The notes under the pieces: generated by a model
What the model was told of the DNA's origin: nothing
Seen by the model: the letters and a program-made list of their open reading frames with translations, nothing else
Databases searched by the model: none
In this document: one piece after another, positions 1 to 9,006 of the stretch
Layout of the letters: the number at the start of each line of letters is the position of its first letter
How positions within the stretch are numbered: position 1 is the first letter of the stretch
Made by a program: the position numbers and the translations under genes
From: an uncultured Alphaproteobacteria bacterium
GTDB taxonomy: Bacteria > Pseudomonadota > Alphaproteobacteria > RF32 > CAG-239
Direction: 5' to 3'
DNA length: 47,223 nucleotides
NCBI GenBank assembly: GCA_900540425.1
Contig: UQFU01000004.1
Location: forward strand, 1 to 47,223

Positions 1-1167
1 GCGGTCTGGGCGGATTACATTAATATTTTCGGCGGACCCGACAGAGAACATTTACTTGAAAAACTGCAAAAATCTGCCGGATTTGACGTTCGGCAATATC
101 TGCAAAACAGCAAACGCCTCCTGCCCATTGCTCCGTCAACCTCCAAAGCCAAATACTTGCCGGGCTGGCGTCTGACTTTGAAATACCGGGCTTTCCGAAA
201 CGCTTGCAAAAAACTCCGCAACAGCCGGACTTACAATGCCTCGGCTTATAACAAAGCCAGCCGCCTGCATCGGGAAGCCGAAGAATATCTCGAGGCTTTT
301 GCCAAGGGAAATATTAAAGTAAAAAATAATGATGCTTACGCATTGCGGGATTATTTCAGCATTATGTTTGAGGTCAAATCCGACCGGGCTGACAAAGCCA
401 TTCAGTCTTTAACCCGGACCATCAGGCAAAATGAAGCTAATGCCGGCAAGTTTTCTTTATCCGTCATCAGAGCCAAAAACAAATTCCGCCATGCTACAGG
501 CAAAATAAAAATTTCGACGCTGGCGGTTCTGGCGGCGGCAGGAAGCCTTATCGGCCTGAAATCCTGCGACAAACCGCTGAAATTCTCACTTGACAAAGAA
601 ATTGCGTCAACACTCCCCAGTGCTGCGGACAACAATATTGCAACACCGGGCGCAAAGACAATTTCTTTTGCAGAGGCACAAAAGGGTGTCCCAAACGCCC
701 TTTCTTCGGCTTCTAAAGACGACCGGGAGCAAAAAATCTGGAACAACTATTATGACAACACGTTAGACATTTTGATATCTGCCCAAAAAAAAGAAGCCTT
801 ATACAAACAGATAGAAGCGCAGATTGAGAAAAAGATTCTGGTTCTGCCCCAAGGTGTCAGCAAGCAAAAGCTGGCTTACAGCTATGCGATTTATAACGAA
901 TACGGGATCAAATCTTCCATTGCCGACGCCCTGAACAGTACAGAGAAACTGAGTGAAGCCCGGCAAAACCGGCTGGCCGAAGATATTAAGGCGGCAGGCA
1001 GCAAAGGTCAGGGCGTTAAGGCCATGGCTCAAAAAATAAACCGGGGGCAGCTGAAACAAACCAGCAAGTTTGACCGTGCCGACAAGGTGCTGCGGCTTAA
1101 GCATATTCAAAACTTAAACCAACTGATGAAACTGGCCAAGCAAGCCGCTCATTCAACTTATTTATAA
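1..1167 (+). CDS. Hypothetical protein, 5'-truncated by the window edge
   Basis: The frame is open from base 1 with no stop, so the gene begins outside the window; a TTG at 157 is not a convincing start. About 388 residues are visible. The N-terminal 150 residues are charged and probably helical. One hydrophobic stretch (STLAVLAAAGSLIGL, near 525-570) followed by a Cys could be a membrane segment. The rest is Lys/Gln/Ala-rich and probably helical. I do not recognise a family. It lies 17 bp upstream of the next gene on the same strand, with which it probably forms an operon. Confidence 0.7.
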   Translation, partial: AVWADYINIFGGPDREHLLEKLQKSAGFDVRQYLQNSKRLLPIAPSTSKAKYLPGWRLTLKYRAFRNACKKLRNSRTYNASAYNKASRLHREAEEYLEAFAKGNIKVKNNDAYALRDYFSIMFEVKSDRADKAIQSLTRTIRQNEANAGKFSLSVIRAKNKFRHATGKIKISTLAVLAAAGSLIGLKSCDKPLKFSLDKEIASTLPSAADNNIATPGAKTISFAEAQKGVPNALSSASKDDREQKIWNNYYDNTLDILISAQKKEALYKQIEAQIEKKILVLPQGVSKQKLAYSYAIYNEYGIKSSIADALNSTEKLSEARQNRLAEDIKAAGSKGQGVKAMAQKINRGQLKQTSKFDRADKVLRLKHIQNLNQLMKLAKQAAHSTYL

Positions 1168-1184
1168 ACCGAGAAAGACAGAAA

Positions 1185-2375
1185 ATGAAAAAAGAAAATT
1201 TACTTATGGCTTTTTCCGACATCGGCGTCGTTTCTTCAATCTGGAAAGCAATTCCCGAACTTGCCCAGGACTTTAATTTGAAAATTTACGCAAAGGACAC
1301 CCTTGCTTACAAAAAGCTGTCCGAATGTTTTTCTCCGGAAGAATTAAAAAAATACAACATTATTCCCTACAAACAAATGCCGATTATTGACGCTTACAAA
1401 ATTGTCCGGAACGAAAATCCGGCGGCCGTGATTACCGGCCTCTCCAATGCGCACAAAAAGACCAAATCCGGCAGCGGAATGCAGCAACAGGAGTATAAAG
1501 CGGACTTTGCTTTTGCCGACGCCGCTTCGCGCCTGAAAAAAATCAATATCGGCATTTCCGAAGCCGCATATCTTTCCCCTTATCTGATTCGCTATCGGCT
1601 CAATTCATCGCGGCGCGGTCCGGAAACCATGATTGTTGCCTCACATCAGATGAAGAAGTTTCTTAAAGACACGGGGTTGATTGCAATGAACAAAATCCAT
1701 GTGCTTCCGATGCCCCGATACGAAGAAGCATCTGACATCAAGAATTCTCCGCGGCTCGAGGAAGTCCGCAACCGCCTGTACACTCTGAACAACGTTCAAA
1801 GCGGCGATTTTTGCATCGTATACAGCAGCTCATGCAGTCCGAAAACCGATTTGGAAGCGGCTAAACTTTTAAACAACAGCATTAAGGACATGCCGCAAGT
1901 AAAAGTTTTGTTTGCTTTTCATCCCAAAGATTCCGCCGAAACACGGCAGGCCCTTTTGGCTGCGGTCAGCGGTTCACGCGAGTTTGACAAGGGTGGCGAA
2001 AATCCGCTTCTGGCCTATACGGCAATGGGGAAAGGCACCCGCAGGCTGATTGCCGGAGTTCGGACTTCGGTTCTGTTCGATGCGGTTCTGACCGGCAGCA
2101 ATGTCATATCCCTCAATCCGCGGCATGAAAAAAGCATGCGTTCGCCAACGGCGGAACTTGGCCTGGCTCCGGAAATTTCGGATACCGGGAACCTGAAAAA
2201 AACAATTACGGACATTTCTTCGGGAATTTTTCCGCAGAACAGCCTGTCTATTCCTCAGACATACAAGGGAGAAAACGCGGCGCGGAAATTTGCCCGCGGA
2301 CTGGCTAAAATCATCGAAGAAGAGACCTCCCCGGCCAGACATATTGTCAACATTAACGCCGTCGGCAGAGAATAA
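1185..2375 (+). CDS. GT-B-like / glycerophosphotransferase-like protein, tentative
   Basis: 396 residues without a signal peptide, so probably cytoplasmic. The alternation of beta-like strands and helices suggests two Rossmann-type halves, as in GT-B glycosyltransferases and CDP-glycerol transferases: an N-terminal opening LLMAFSDIGVVSSIW, a central VLFAFHPKDS (about residue 245) and a C-terminal VRTSVLFDAVLTGSNVISL (about 290-310) resembling the nucleotide-binding half. No catalytic residue can be assigned. ATG 1185 follows the upstream gene by 17 bp, and the next gene starts 11 bp after its stop, giving a three-gene transcript. A cell-surface glycan role is inference; the fold call is weak. 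Confidence 0.55.
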   Translation: MKKENLLMAFSDIGVVSSIWKAIPELAQDFNLKIYAKDTLAYKKLSECFSPEELKKYNIIPYKQMPIIDAYKIVRNENPAAVITGLSNAHKKTKSGSGMQQQEYKADFAFADAASRLKKINIGISEAAYLSPYLIRYRLNSSRRGPETMIVASHQMKKFLKDTGLIAMNKIHVLPMPRYEEASDIKNSPRLEEVRNRLYTLNNVQSGDFCIVYSSSCSPKTDLEAAKLLNNSIKDMPQVKVLFAFHPKDSAETRQALLAAVSGSREFDKGGENPLLAYTAMGKGTRRLIAGVRTSVLFDAVLTGSNVISLNPRHEKSMRSPTAELGLAPEISDTGNLKKTITDISSGIFPQNSLSIPQTYKGENAARKFARGLAKIIEEETSPARHIVNINAVGRE

Positions 2376-2386
2376 GAAACAAAAAC

Positions 2387-2779
2387 ATGTCTGAAGAAAA
2401 GTTTCTGGAAAATAAAAACGGCAGCCGTTGGAAAAAGATACTGCTTTCTATCGCCGCCTCTCCGGTCAATTCCCTTTTTGGGGCGGTTGTCCTGTTTTAC
2501 GCAGCCCGGATTTTTATTTTTGGGCAAGATACCCTGCTTATTAAACTTGAGGCCGGAGGGGTTGTCTTTTTGTGGCTGTTATGGACATTTGCCAAAAGCC
2601 TTATCAAGATTCTGCTGTTTGTCGCCTTGCTGGCCGCCGGCGCTTTTGAGTATTATCAATATTCCCACCGCAATGAAATCGCCTGTGAAGACAACGGAGG
2701 CCGTTGGAACAGCGAACGGGAAACCTGCGAAGAAAAAAGCAGCCTTTGGCAGCAGGTCGGACGCTGGCTCAAGAATTAG
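2387..2779 (+). CDS. Small inner-membrane protein, function unknown
   Basis: 130 residues. Two or three hydrophobic segments are visible: about 23-45 (NSLFGAVVLFYAARIFIF), 53-68 and 72-88 (IKILLFVALLAAGAFEYY). A soluble tail follows with two Cys (ACEDNGGRWNSERETCEE) that could form a disulfide in the periplasm. The gene starts 11 bp after the GT-B-like gene and ends 27 bp before the convergent ABC transporter gene. I recognise no family. Confidence 0.6.
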   Translation: MSEEKFLENKNGSRWKKILLSIAASPVNSLFGAVVLFYAARIFIFGQDTLLIKLEAGGVVFLWLLWTFAKSLIKILLFVALLAAGAFEYYQYSHRNEIACEDNGGRWNSERETCEEKSSLWQQVGRWLKN

Positions 2780-2806
2780 CCCGGCTGTTTTTCAAGCAGG
2801 AGCTTT

Positions 2807-4789
2807 CTAATAACTATAGCCTTGCCGAGGCGGCATTGCGGAGCGGGATCTGTCCGCATTTGTTTTTTCATGCGCGGCGGCATTTGTTTCGGCGGCGGTT
2901 CGGGCATCAGGCTTTCGGCCGTATAATTTTTCCTTGACCCGTGCCAATTCGGCCGTTACGTCAAGATGTTCGGCTGAAGATCTGCTCGGAGAACGTCCGA
3001 CATTACGATTGGCAAAAAATTCGACATAGGATTGTTTTTCAGCATTTTCAGACAAGTCATAGCGGACGATCGTTGCCGTTTCCGCACCGTTGTCTTTTCC
3101 GATATCCAGCGCCTGAGACGCCTCCAGCTTTTTGACTTCATCAACATTATGGGTTATGTAAACAATAGTTTTATCATCTTTTAAGCCATTGATATAATTT
3201 ATAATATTTTCCGACATTGTGGCATCGACGCCGGCCGTCGGCTCGTCCAATATCATAATCGGCGCGTCTTTAATAAGCGCTTGGGCCAGGTTGAGCCGGT
3301 TTATCTGTCCGCCGGAAACGTTGTTTCCGCCCGAATCAATCATCAGCGACGGCGAAATGCATGACGGATTGTCCTTGTCTTCTTTAATACCGACCAAATC
3401 CTTTACCCGGTTTACCAGCTCTTCGGAAGCCTGCGGATTAGCCAGGCGGATATATTCCTCGACAGTCATTTGCGATAATTTTCCGCCCTGCAAAGACATG
3501 GAAATATTGCGGGCCGGTTCGCCGAAAGCCAGTTTTTTATAATCAGTTCCCTTAAAGTGCCCTTTTTCATCCGTCGTACCGATGCGAATTGCCCCTTCGG
3601 CAACATCGTCGCTATGCATCAGCAGGTTGAGAAGAGAGCTTTTTCCGGCGCCGCTGGCACCGCTTAACAGGGTAATGCCGCGCCCAATGCGCAAATCTTC
3701 ATTACTGCGGAAAAGCCAGTCTTTTTTATAGGCGGTAATATCTTCGGCTTCACGGTGTTTGACGCCAATCCGGTCCAGCTGAATCGTATCGGCCCGGGCG
3801 CGAATTTTTTCTTTGCCGAAGGAAACATTGGTCATTTTGGAGCGAAAGTTCTTATAAGCATGGGCAAAGTTCCCGACATGCTCCTTGAGGGAAAACCATG
3901 AATTGACACAACCGGTTACCGAACTGTAGCATCCGAGCGCGGCCGCGGCGGTTACCAGCATGTTGGCCGGATTGGTCGCCCAGGTTGCCGCCGTTACACC
4001 GCCGACAATCGCCGCTTTGACCGCGGTTCCGACCAAGGCATATTTACTGAGCATATTGGTAAAACTTTTAAAGCTTCCCAGAAAAGCTTCCTGTTTCTGT
4101 TCCAGAATACGGTAAGATTTTTTTTCAGGATCGTTGATTTCGCGTTCCAGGCTGTTGCTGTACATGTGCCTTGAATGTTCGACAAGCTTGGCCTGGGTTT
4201 TGCGGATATTATTTTTTTGGGCGATTTTGTCGGCATTCATTTTTCGATTTATCAGATACGAATAAGCGCCGGAGAGGCCGATAACCGCCCCCATGACCGG
4301 CAGATTGGCCAAGCCGCCGGACACCAGCGTTGTTCCGAGCATGGCCGCAGCAGAAATACTTTGCCCAATCAAGTTGCCCTTTGAGCCGAGATAACCGTTG
4401 GCCGCAATCCGCATGGTGCCGTCGTCTACGGTAATTTCTTCCGGCTTACGCCGTTTTCTTTCGGCAATCGGAAAATTATCAAACTCCTGATGAACCTTGC
4501 TTTGAAGGGACATTTCGACGGCAATCTGCTCGCGCATGACATAATAATTTACCAATTCCGAACTGGCGCCGGAGAGAACGCTGGTTGTCAAAAAAGTATA
4601 AAGCCAGCCGGGTTTGGCTTCCCCATTGTTGTCACGAGCCAGAGCAAGCTTATCGGCCAAGCTGGCCAAGGCCGAAATAACCGGCGAGACGCCTTGAGCG
4701 ACAAAAACCTTCCGGCGGTCGGACAACAGGGCTTTAATCCGCTGTTTGGCAAATTGCAAATCTTGTCTGGTGAGTTCGTCCGCGGCCAT
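2807..4789 (-). CDS. ABC exporter with fused membrane domain and ATPase
   Basis: 660 residues. The N-terminal half carries hydrophobic segments at about 62-85, 145-180 and 250-295, consistent with an exporter-type membrane domain. The C-terminal half is a complete ATPase: Walker A SGASGAGKSS (376-385), signature VSGGQ (491-495), Walker B IMILDEPTAGVD (511-522) and an H-loop YITHN. A charged tail of about 60 residues follows. Such half-transporters work as homodimers in the inner membrane; the substrate cannot be told. The membrane part is more polar and Ala/Gly-rich than in typical MsbA or LapB relatives. Start ATG 4789 follows a strong GGAGGAGG-type ribosome site. The gene is monocistronic and convergent with the upstream operon. 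Confidence 0.8.
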   Translation of the reverse strand: MAADELTRQDLQFAKQRIKALLSDRRKVFVAQGVSPVISALASLADKLALARDNNGEAKPGWLYTFLTTSVLSGASSELVNYYVMREQIAVEMSLQSKVHQEFDNFPIAERKRRKPEEITVDDGTMRIAANGYLGSKGNLIGQSISAAAMLGTTLVSGGLANLPVMGAVIGLSGAYSYLINRKMNADKIAQKNNIRKTQAKLVEHSRHMYSNSLEREINDPEKKSYRILEQKQEAFLGSFKSFTNMLSKYALVGTAVKAAIVGGVTAATWATNPANMLVTAAAALGCYSSVTGCVNSWFSLKEHVGNFAHAYKNFRSKMTNVSFGKEKIRARADTIQLDRIGVKHREAEDITAYKKDWLFRSNEDLRIGRGITLLSGASGAGKSSLLNLLMHSDDVAEGAIRIGTTDEKGHFKGTDYKKLAFGEPARNISMSLQGGKLSQMTVEEYIRLANPQASEELVNRVKDLVGIKEDKDNPSCISPSLMIDSGGNNVSGGQINRLNLAQALIKDAPIMILDEPTAGVDATMSENIINYINGLKDDKTIVYITHNVDEVKKLEASQALDIGKDNGAETATIVRYDLSENAEKQSYVEFFANRNVGRSPSRSSAEHLDVTAELARVKEKLYGRKPDARTAAETNAAAHEKTNADRSRSAMPPRQGYSY

Positions 4790-4827
4790 ATACCTGCCTC
4801 CTCCTGAATATAACAGTCAATATATTC

Positions 4828-4855
4828 AGTTTAGCACATATTAGCCAAACCACAA
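4828..4855 (-). promoter_or_regulatory. Candidate promoter of the ABC exporter gene, with dyad downstream
   Basis: On the minus strand TTGTGG (4855-4850) and TAAACT (4833-4828) are separated by 16 bp. The expected 5' UTR contains a dyad, GAATATA (4806-4812) and TATATTC (4821-4827) with an 8-bp gap, lying between promoter and ribosome site. It could be an operator or a hairpin; this is inference from spacing only. Confidence 0.35.
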
Positions 4856-4993
4856 GATATTTTTGTCAATTTTATTAACAGGGACATAAAAATTTTCATC
4901 TAATCCCGGCCGGGCGACTCTTTGCTTCTTACCTCAAGCAGCAGAACCGAACGGATATAAACCGTTTTTTTATCAAGGCAGCAGAATCTGCCG

Positions 4994-5293
4994 TTATCTT
5001 TCAATTTTTTGGCACACCGGGTAATTCCGTCCTTTAATTGTGAGGTAATAGTCGCCGTTTTGCTGCATAAAGACAATTTGGGTGGCAATATTCTCGTATC
5101 TCTTTCCCGAAGCTGCCGCTACTTTGGTTAAAACATTATTGACACCGTTAATCTGCAAAATTATTGAATCATCGTCCAGAAATTCCGCCCGGACAATTTG
5201 TTCTCCGCATTTGAAATCATCTTTGTCTTTAACTTCAACCGTGTTTGCGCAAGCCGCAAGCAGCAAAGGAAACATTGCAATCCAGTATTTCAT
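4994..5293 (-). CDS. MliC/PliC-type lysozyme-inhibitor lipoprotein
   Basis: 99 residues. A short signal peptide ends in LLLAACA, a lipobox with the lipidated Cys at residue 15. The body matches the MliC domain: FKCGEQIVRAEF near the start, the conserved loop AAASGKRYEN in the middle (in MliC the S-G-x-x-Y loop inserts into the c-type lysozyme active site) and a C-terminal Cys (YPVCQ) that could pair with the first. By family knowledge such lipoproteins protect peptidoglycan against host lysozyme. Start ATG 5293 has AAAGGA at good spacing. Single gene; its neighbours give no further clue. Confidence 0.75.
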   Translation of the reverse strand: MKYWIAMFPLLLAACANTVEVKDKDDFKCGEQIVRAEFLDDDSIILQINGVNNVLTKVAAASGKRYENIATQIVFMQQNGDYYLTIKGRNYPVCQKIER

Positions 5294-5511
5294 CTGACTA
5301 TCCTTTCAAATTTCAAACATTCAGAAAAGATGTAATTGTTTATCGGAAAATATCAAGGTATCCGTTTTCGACGGCGGATCGAAAGTTTTTGACACAGCGG
5401 ATTTTTCACCCCGACTGAGGCAGCCGGTTTGACAACAGTACGGTTAGCAATGCCGAATTACCTGTCACTCCAGAAATGCGAGGGCTTTACGGCGGCCGTT
5501 TTTTTCTATCG

Positions 5512-5700
5512 CTAACACAGCGTATTCAACATCATTGAAAACGATGCAAAGAAAAATAACAAAGAAAAAAGACGGGAATAACGGACAGGACGGGAAATCT
5601 TCTTAATAGACAAAGTTTGGGGAAAGGTATCGTGGTGATCCGGGGTTGGTTGGTTTGTCGTTGACATCACCACACGCCGAGCCGAATTGTATATGCTCAT
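5512..5700 (-). CDS. Small tail-anchored membrane peptide, tentative
   Basis: 62 residues from ATG 5700, preceded by AGGAGTG at ideal spacing; a GTG at 5709 in frame lies inside that ribosome site and is less likely. The N-terminal 40 residues are polar with a Pro/His patch (NQPTPDHHDTFPQ), followed by an Arg/Lys cluster and a C-terminal hydrophobic segment (SLLFFFASFSMMLNTLC). This is the layout of a small single-pass membrane protein. The ribosome site and the membrane segment support it; no homology is known to me. It is divergent from the J-domain gene. Confidence 0.4.
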   Translation of the reverse strand: MSIYNSARRVVMSTTNQPTPDHHDTFPQTLSIKKISRPVRYSRLFSLLFFFASFSMMLNTLC

Positions 5701-5882
5701 TATTATCACTCCTATAAAGAGTATTTCTAAAGCCAGTCTCTATCAAAAATTTATAAAATGCAACAAGAATTACACTCCCGTGTTAATATTTGTCTTTTTT
5801 CAGGCTTTTTCAACCGGGCTAAATACAAATTTTAATTTTAAAATATTTTTTTCTCATGTTTCGTTCGCATGTTTCTTTATTC

Positions 5883-5910
5883 TTGACTTTCGGCAAAGCT
5901 GCGGTATATC
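5883..5910 (+). promoter_or_regulatory. Sigma-70-like promoter for the J-domain gene
   Basis: TTGACT (5883-5888) and TATATC (5905-5910) with a 16-bp spacer, 38 bp upstream of the ATG at 5949. Confidence 0.5.
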
Positions 5911-5948
5911 TGGCGATGAGAATAAAAATTTATTAAAATTATTGGGTT

Positions 5949-6440
5949 ATGAATTTTATTTTGGGTTTGATAGCATTGGCTGTTGCTGCATATTTGATGC
6001 TGTTGATCATTGACCTTTTATGGAAATGTTATCTGCTGATTGCCGGTTTTGTGGTCGGCTGCTGGAATATTTTTTACGGAATTTTCCGATTTATCCGTTC
6101 GGCAATCTGTTTTGGCTATGATGTTTATATCTATTTCAAAACCGGCGGTTATAAGAAAAAATCGTCTTTTTCCGGCAAGCAAGGGCAATCATCATGGCAG
6201 CAGCAGGAAAAACGCAGCCAACAGTCGCGGACGCAATCGCAAACAGAAATTGCGGAAGAGCGTTATCTGCAAGTGTTGGAGCTGTCAAGAGCAGAACTAA
6301 GTCCTGCAGCTTTGAAACGGAACTACCGCCGTTTGGCCAAAAAGTACCATCCCGACCGCAATCCCGGTAACAAAGCTGCGGAAGAAAAATTCAAACTTTT
6401 GGCAGAAGCCTATGTTTATTTTAAACAACGGTTTCCGTAG
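5949..6440 (+). CDS. Membrane-anchored J-domain (DnaJ-like) protein
   Basis: 163 residues. Residues 1-60 form two hydrophobic segments ([20 protein letters not shown] and a second near 30-60), then comes a Gln/Ser-rich linker (about 78-100). The C-terminus is a J domain with helix II (NYRRLAKKY), the essential HPD tripeptide in KYHPDRNPG, and helix III ([13 protein letters not shown]). J domains recruit and stimulate Hsp70 (DnaK). Here the domain is at the C-terminus behind a membrane anchor, as in DjlA- or TIM14-like co-chaperones, so it probably acts at the inner-membrane face. There are no Gly/Phe or zinc-finger regions, so it is not DnaJ itself. It has its own promoter and is monocistronic. 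Confidence 0.8.
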   Translation: MNFILGLIALAVAAYLMLLIIDLLWKCYLLIAGFVVGCWNIFYGIFRFIRSAICFGYDVYIYFKTGGYKKKSSFSGKQGQSSWQQQEKRSQQSRTQSQTEIAEERYLQVLELSRAELSPAALKRNYRRLAKKYHPDRNPGNKAAEEKFKLLAEAYVYFKQRFP

Positions 6441-6477
6441 GTGCAGCTTGAAGGGGAATGTCGCCCGCTGCACCGGC
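6440..6477 (+). terminator. Hairpin after the J-domain gene, weak terminator
   Basis: GGTGCAGC pairs with GCTGCACC across a 19-base loop. Only a delayed T run follows, so termination is uncertain. Confidence 0.35.
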
Positions 6478-6558
6478 ACGGACGTTTTTATTCGATTTTC
6501 GGCCGGTTAAGCCAGAATAACACCGGAAGAGCAAGCGGAATCAAATGAGAAATTAATA

Positions 6559-6587
6559 TTGACAAAAGACGAAAAATAAAGTAATTT
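6559..6587 (+). promoter_or_regulatory. Near-consensus sigma-70 promoter
   Basis: TTGACA (6559-6564), 17-bp spacer, TAATTT (6582-6587), 41 bp upstream of the gene at 6629. Confidence 0.55.
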
Positions 6588-6628
6588 TGCGTCAATTAAC
6601 ATTATAAATTTTTTTAATAATTATAGTT

Positions 6629-7168
6629 ATGAAACATTATGCTAATTTTATCGCGTTGACAGGTATCCCTTCTTTTCGGATTTATGAAATTTTAGATTCC
6701 GGCGCTTTTGTTGCCATTCGTCTGAAAAATATTTTACTGGGAAGCAAAACTGTTTTGCCGCAAAGCGGGTTTATGATTGAAGACTTTGAGTTTTTGCCCA
6801 CGACGGAGAAAAAATTCAACGATATTCATAAACTGATGGTCTCGGCGGGGTCTCCGGAAAATCTGCTGCATGTGGTTTGCACAACCGGTACGGAAGAGCT
6901 TCCCGTCAATAAGATGTTCTCTGCTCGTTTTTTCAATATCAATTGCATTACGGAAATCAGCAGCAGAATGCAGGAAATTTGCAAGGAAATTCATAATAAC
7001 GCAACTTATCTGCTTCATCAGTTTGACGAATACGGTTTTGACATTATTTTTATCCTTGAAGCTTCGGAACCGACGGCTCCCAATTATATGGACGAGGACA
7101 GCCAACTGGTTTTGGACGTATTGGGGCAGAACTTTACCGGCTCTTGCGTTTGCAACGTCATCAGATAA
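6629..7168 (+). CDS. Hypothetical protein
   Basis: 179 residues, no signal peptide or membrane segment, mixed alpha/beta. It has three Cys near the C-terminus (GSCVCNVIR plus an internal NINCITE) but no motif I recognise. It is flanked by a near-consensus promoter 41 bp upstream and a strong intrinsic terminator 18 bp downstream, so it is a self-contained transcription unit and very probably a real gene. The ribosome site is poor: the leader is AT-only. Confidence 0.65.
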   Translation: MKHYANFIALTGIPSFRIYEILDSGAFVAIRLKNILLGSKTVLPQSGFMIEDFEFLPTTEKKFNDIHKLMVSAGSPENLLHVVCTTGTEELPVNKMFSARFFNINCITEISSRMQEICKEIHNNATYLLHQFDEYGFDIIFILEASEPTAPNYMDEDSQLVLDVLGQNFTGSCVCNVIR

Positions 7169-7185
7169 AAATAAGACCCTCTTTT

Positions 7186-7212
7186 CAAACGGCTCCGCGG
7201 AGCCGTTTTTCG
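7186..7212 (+). terminator. Intrinsic terminator
   Basis: The perfect stem AACGGCTCC/GGAGCCGTT with a tight CG centre is followed by TTTTT. It closes the unit at 6629. Confidence 0.8.
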
Positions 7213-7591
7213 TTTGTTTTTTACTTAAACCCAAGCAGATTTCTGATATTTATCCCCAAAAACAAAGCATGGCATGAGAGCTCTTTTTAAATGGCGTCAA
7301 CATTGCGCCAGACCAAGCCTTCACTTTGCAGCCAATAGATTGCCGGACAGCTGACCAACTACCACAGGCAGCAGACATTTCTCTTGCAGAGAACGTTTAT
7401 GACGGCTCTAAAAAACTCCAATCCGTAAACTTCGGAGAGCGGGTTATCTCTTGTTTACTCATCAATAAACCTTCGCTGTTTGTCAGGAAATGCTCCCTCG
7501 GAGCCTTTTCTTTCTTCCGCACACCGGACATTCGGCCAAAGATGCCACTCACGCCAGGTATGGCGGTAAGGATAGCGGCAGGCAACGCGTT
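7213..7591. other. Intergenic stretch with a possible 21-residue minus-strand peptide
   Basis: No normal gene is visible in 379 bp. On the minus strand a 21-residue reading frame (7462-7397, MSKQEITRSP...LEPS) starts at an ATG preceded by GAAGG at good spacing. Upstream of it is the hairpin GCTCC-CTC-GGAGC (near 7492-7505), which in the plus direction is followed by a T-rich run and could be a terminator. Further along the minus strand, short open stretches with protein-like composition are separated by stops (for example LQSEGLVWRNVDAI), which may be remains of a decayed gene. Confidence 0.25.
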
Positions 7592-8851
7592 TCAGAGGCG
7601 CATTTGGTTATCGTGCCTTAATTCAATAAAACGGCAGAGCCCGCTTAATTCTTTGTCTTGATTAAAATCATCGGTTCCGCGGGTAATCAGGCCTATGACT
7701 TTGGGACTGTTATCATAAGCGGTATGGGCGGTTACCGGGTTGACAATTCCAACCCCGAAAGCCGAAATTTCCGGCGCCACATTAACCGAAACGTTTGTTA
7801 CCTGCGGACAAATGCGGGAATCTATATATTTATCGGCAAAATCCTGGGGAACAGCGTAGCTTAAGATATCGTTAGGGTCGCTGAAAGCCACGATATTGGC
7901 GGCTTTGAATATGCGGCGGCGATAGTTTTTCCCGGACGGGCGACAATAGTTTCCGGTTTGGTTATGAACCGGCGGCGGCGGGCGGCCGATTTGGAGTATC
8001 GGGAGCTGATTGGCCAGCATAAACATGGTAATTTCCTTGTTTTGCAGCCGCCGAACGGTTTCGACTCCATAATGTTCCGGGTTGTCTATTGCCGGGGCTA
8101 TCCGGTTGGCAGTATCAATCATTACATCCATCAGGATTTCGCTGCCCAGGCTGTGGGTAATAAACGCCAGCTTCTGTCCGCCCAAGTCTCGGACTTCTTC
8201 GCCGATGCCGAGGGTGCAGACTTCGGCGCGGTTGTCGGGTATTGAATTCCAATCGGTTTTGAGCATCCAACACAAGGCCTGGCGCCCGGAGTTGCGGATC
8301 AGGTTATCGCGCCCGACCAGATAAAGCAGCGGATCGGGCAGCGTGCTGTCTAAAAATTCTTTCATCATATTATTAAACGGTACTCGGAATTTGGAATATT
8401 GTTCAGTTGTATCAAAAGCTATGATCTGTTTTTCCGGAGTTGTGATTTCTGACCAGGTCAACTCGTAGAACAGCATATTTTCGGTACCGCTGCGGTTTTG
8501 CCAAAAGCTTATGCGCAGATTGCCGATTGGGGTTTGGGGATTTTCGGGATCGCGCAATTTTATGTTTTTGGGCAGCCGGGAGAGGACGTCCAATCCGGTT
8601 TTGGCAGCCAGCTTCTCCTGAATGCGCCGGGAATAACCGGGATGATGAATACCGACGCCGTGAATCATCAGCACTTTAAGCACTTTGGGGTTTTGAAGTC
8701 CATTATCAATACCCGGATACCGAAAACCGCTGACCTCGCAGCGGTCGAGTTTGACTTCTCCGCTTTTGACGATATCTCGCGCCAATTCGCGCTCAAACGA
8801 CGCGCAGCCGCCCAGCGCCGCCAGGACCAGTATCATCACCAGTTTTCTCAT
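7592..8851 (-). CDS. Lipase/esterase-like alpha/beta-hydrolase lipoprotein
   Basis: 419 residues. The signal peptide ends in the lipobox LGGC (Cys16), so it is probably an outer-membrane or periplasmic lipoprotein. Two alpha/beta-hydrolase hallmarks are present: an oxyanion-type VLMIHGVGIHHPGY (about 60-73) and a nucleophile elbow ITHSLGSEI with Ser234. The elbow has Thr at the usual first Gly position, as in some lipase families. A catalytic acid and His cannot be assigned with certainty. The middle (110-200) is unlike classical lipases. ATG 8851 has a GGGGGA site close upstream. Single gene, convergent with nothing nearby. The substrate is unknown. Confidence 0.65.
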   Translation of the reverse strand: MRKLVMILVLAALGGCASFERELARDIVKSGEVKLDRCEVSGFRYPGIDNGLQNPKVLKVLMIHGVGIHHPGYSRRIQEKLAAKTGLDVLSRLPKNIKLRDPENPQTPIGNLRISFWQNRSGTENMLFYELTWSEITTPEKQIIAFDTTEQYSKFRVPFNNMMKEFLDSTLPDPLLYLVGRDNLIRNSGRQALCWMLKTDWNSIPDNRAEVCTLGIGEEVRDLGGQKLAFITHSLGSEILMDVMIDTANRIAPAIDNPEHYGVETVRRLQNKEITMFMLANQLPILQIGRPPPPVHNQTGNYCRPSGKNYRRRIFKAANIVAFSDPNDILSYAVPQDFADKYIDSRICPQVTNVSVNVAPEISAFGVGIVNPVTAHTAYDNSPKVIGLITRGTDDFNQDKELSGLCRFIELRHDNQMRL

Positions 8852-9006
8852 TTTTCCCCCGTCTTTAGGTTATATATCTTAGGAATATATAATCATGAGG
8901 TTATGCAAATAAAGGCTCCCGGCATTATTTTATTTTGCCGCAGATTGAATTTCGGCGTTTGGGGAATATATTGCCGGAGAAAGTTTGGTTTGAGGGATTA
9001 AAGGCA

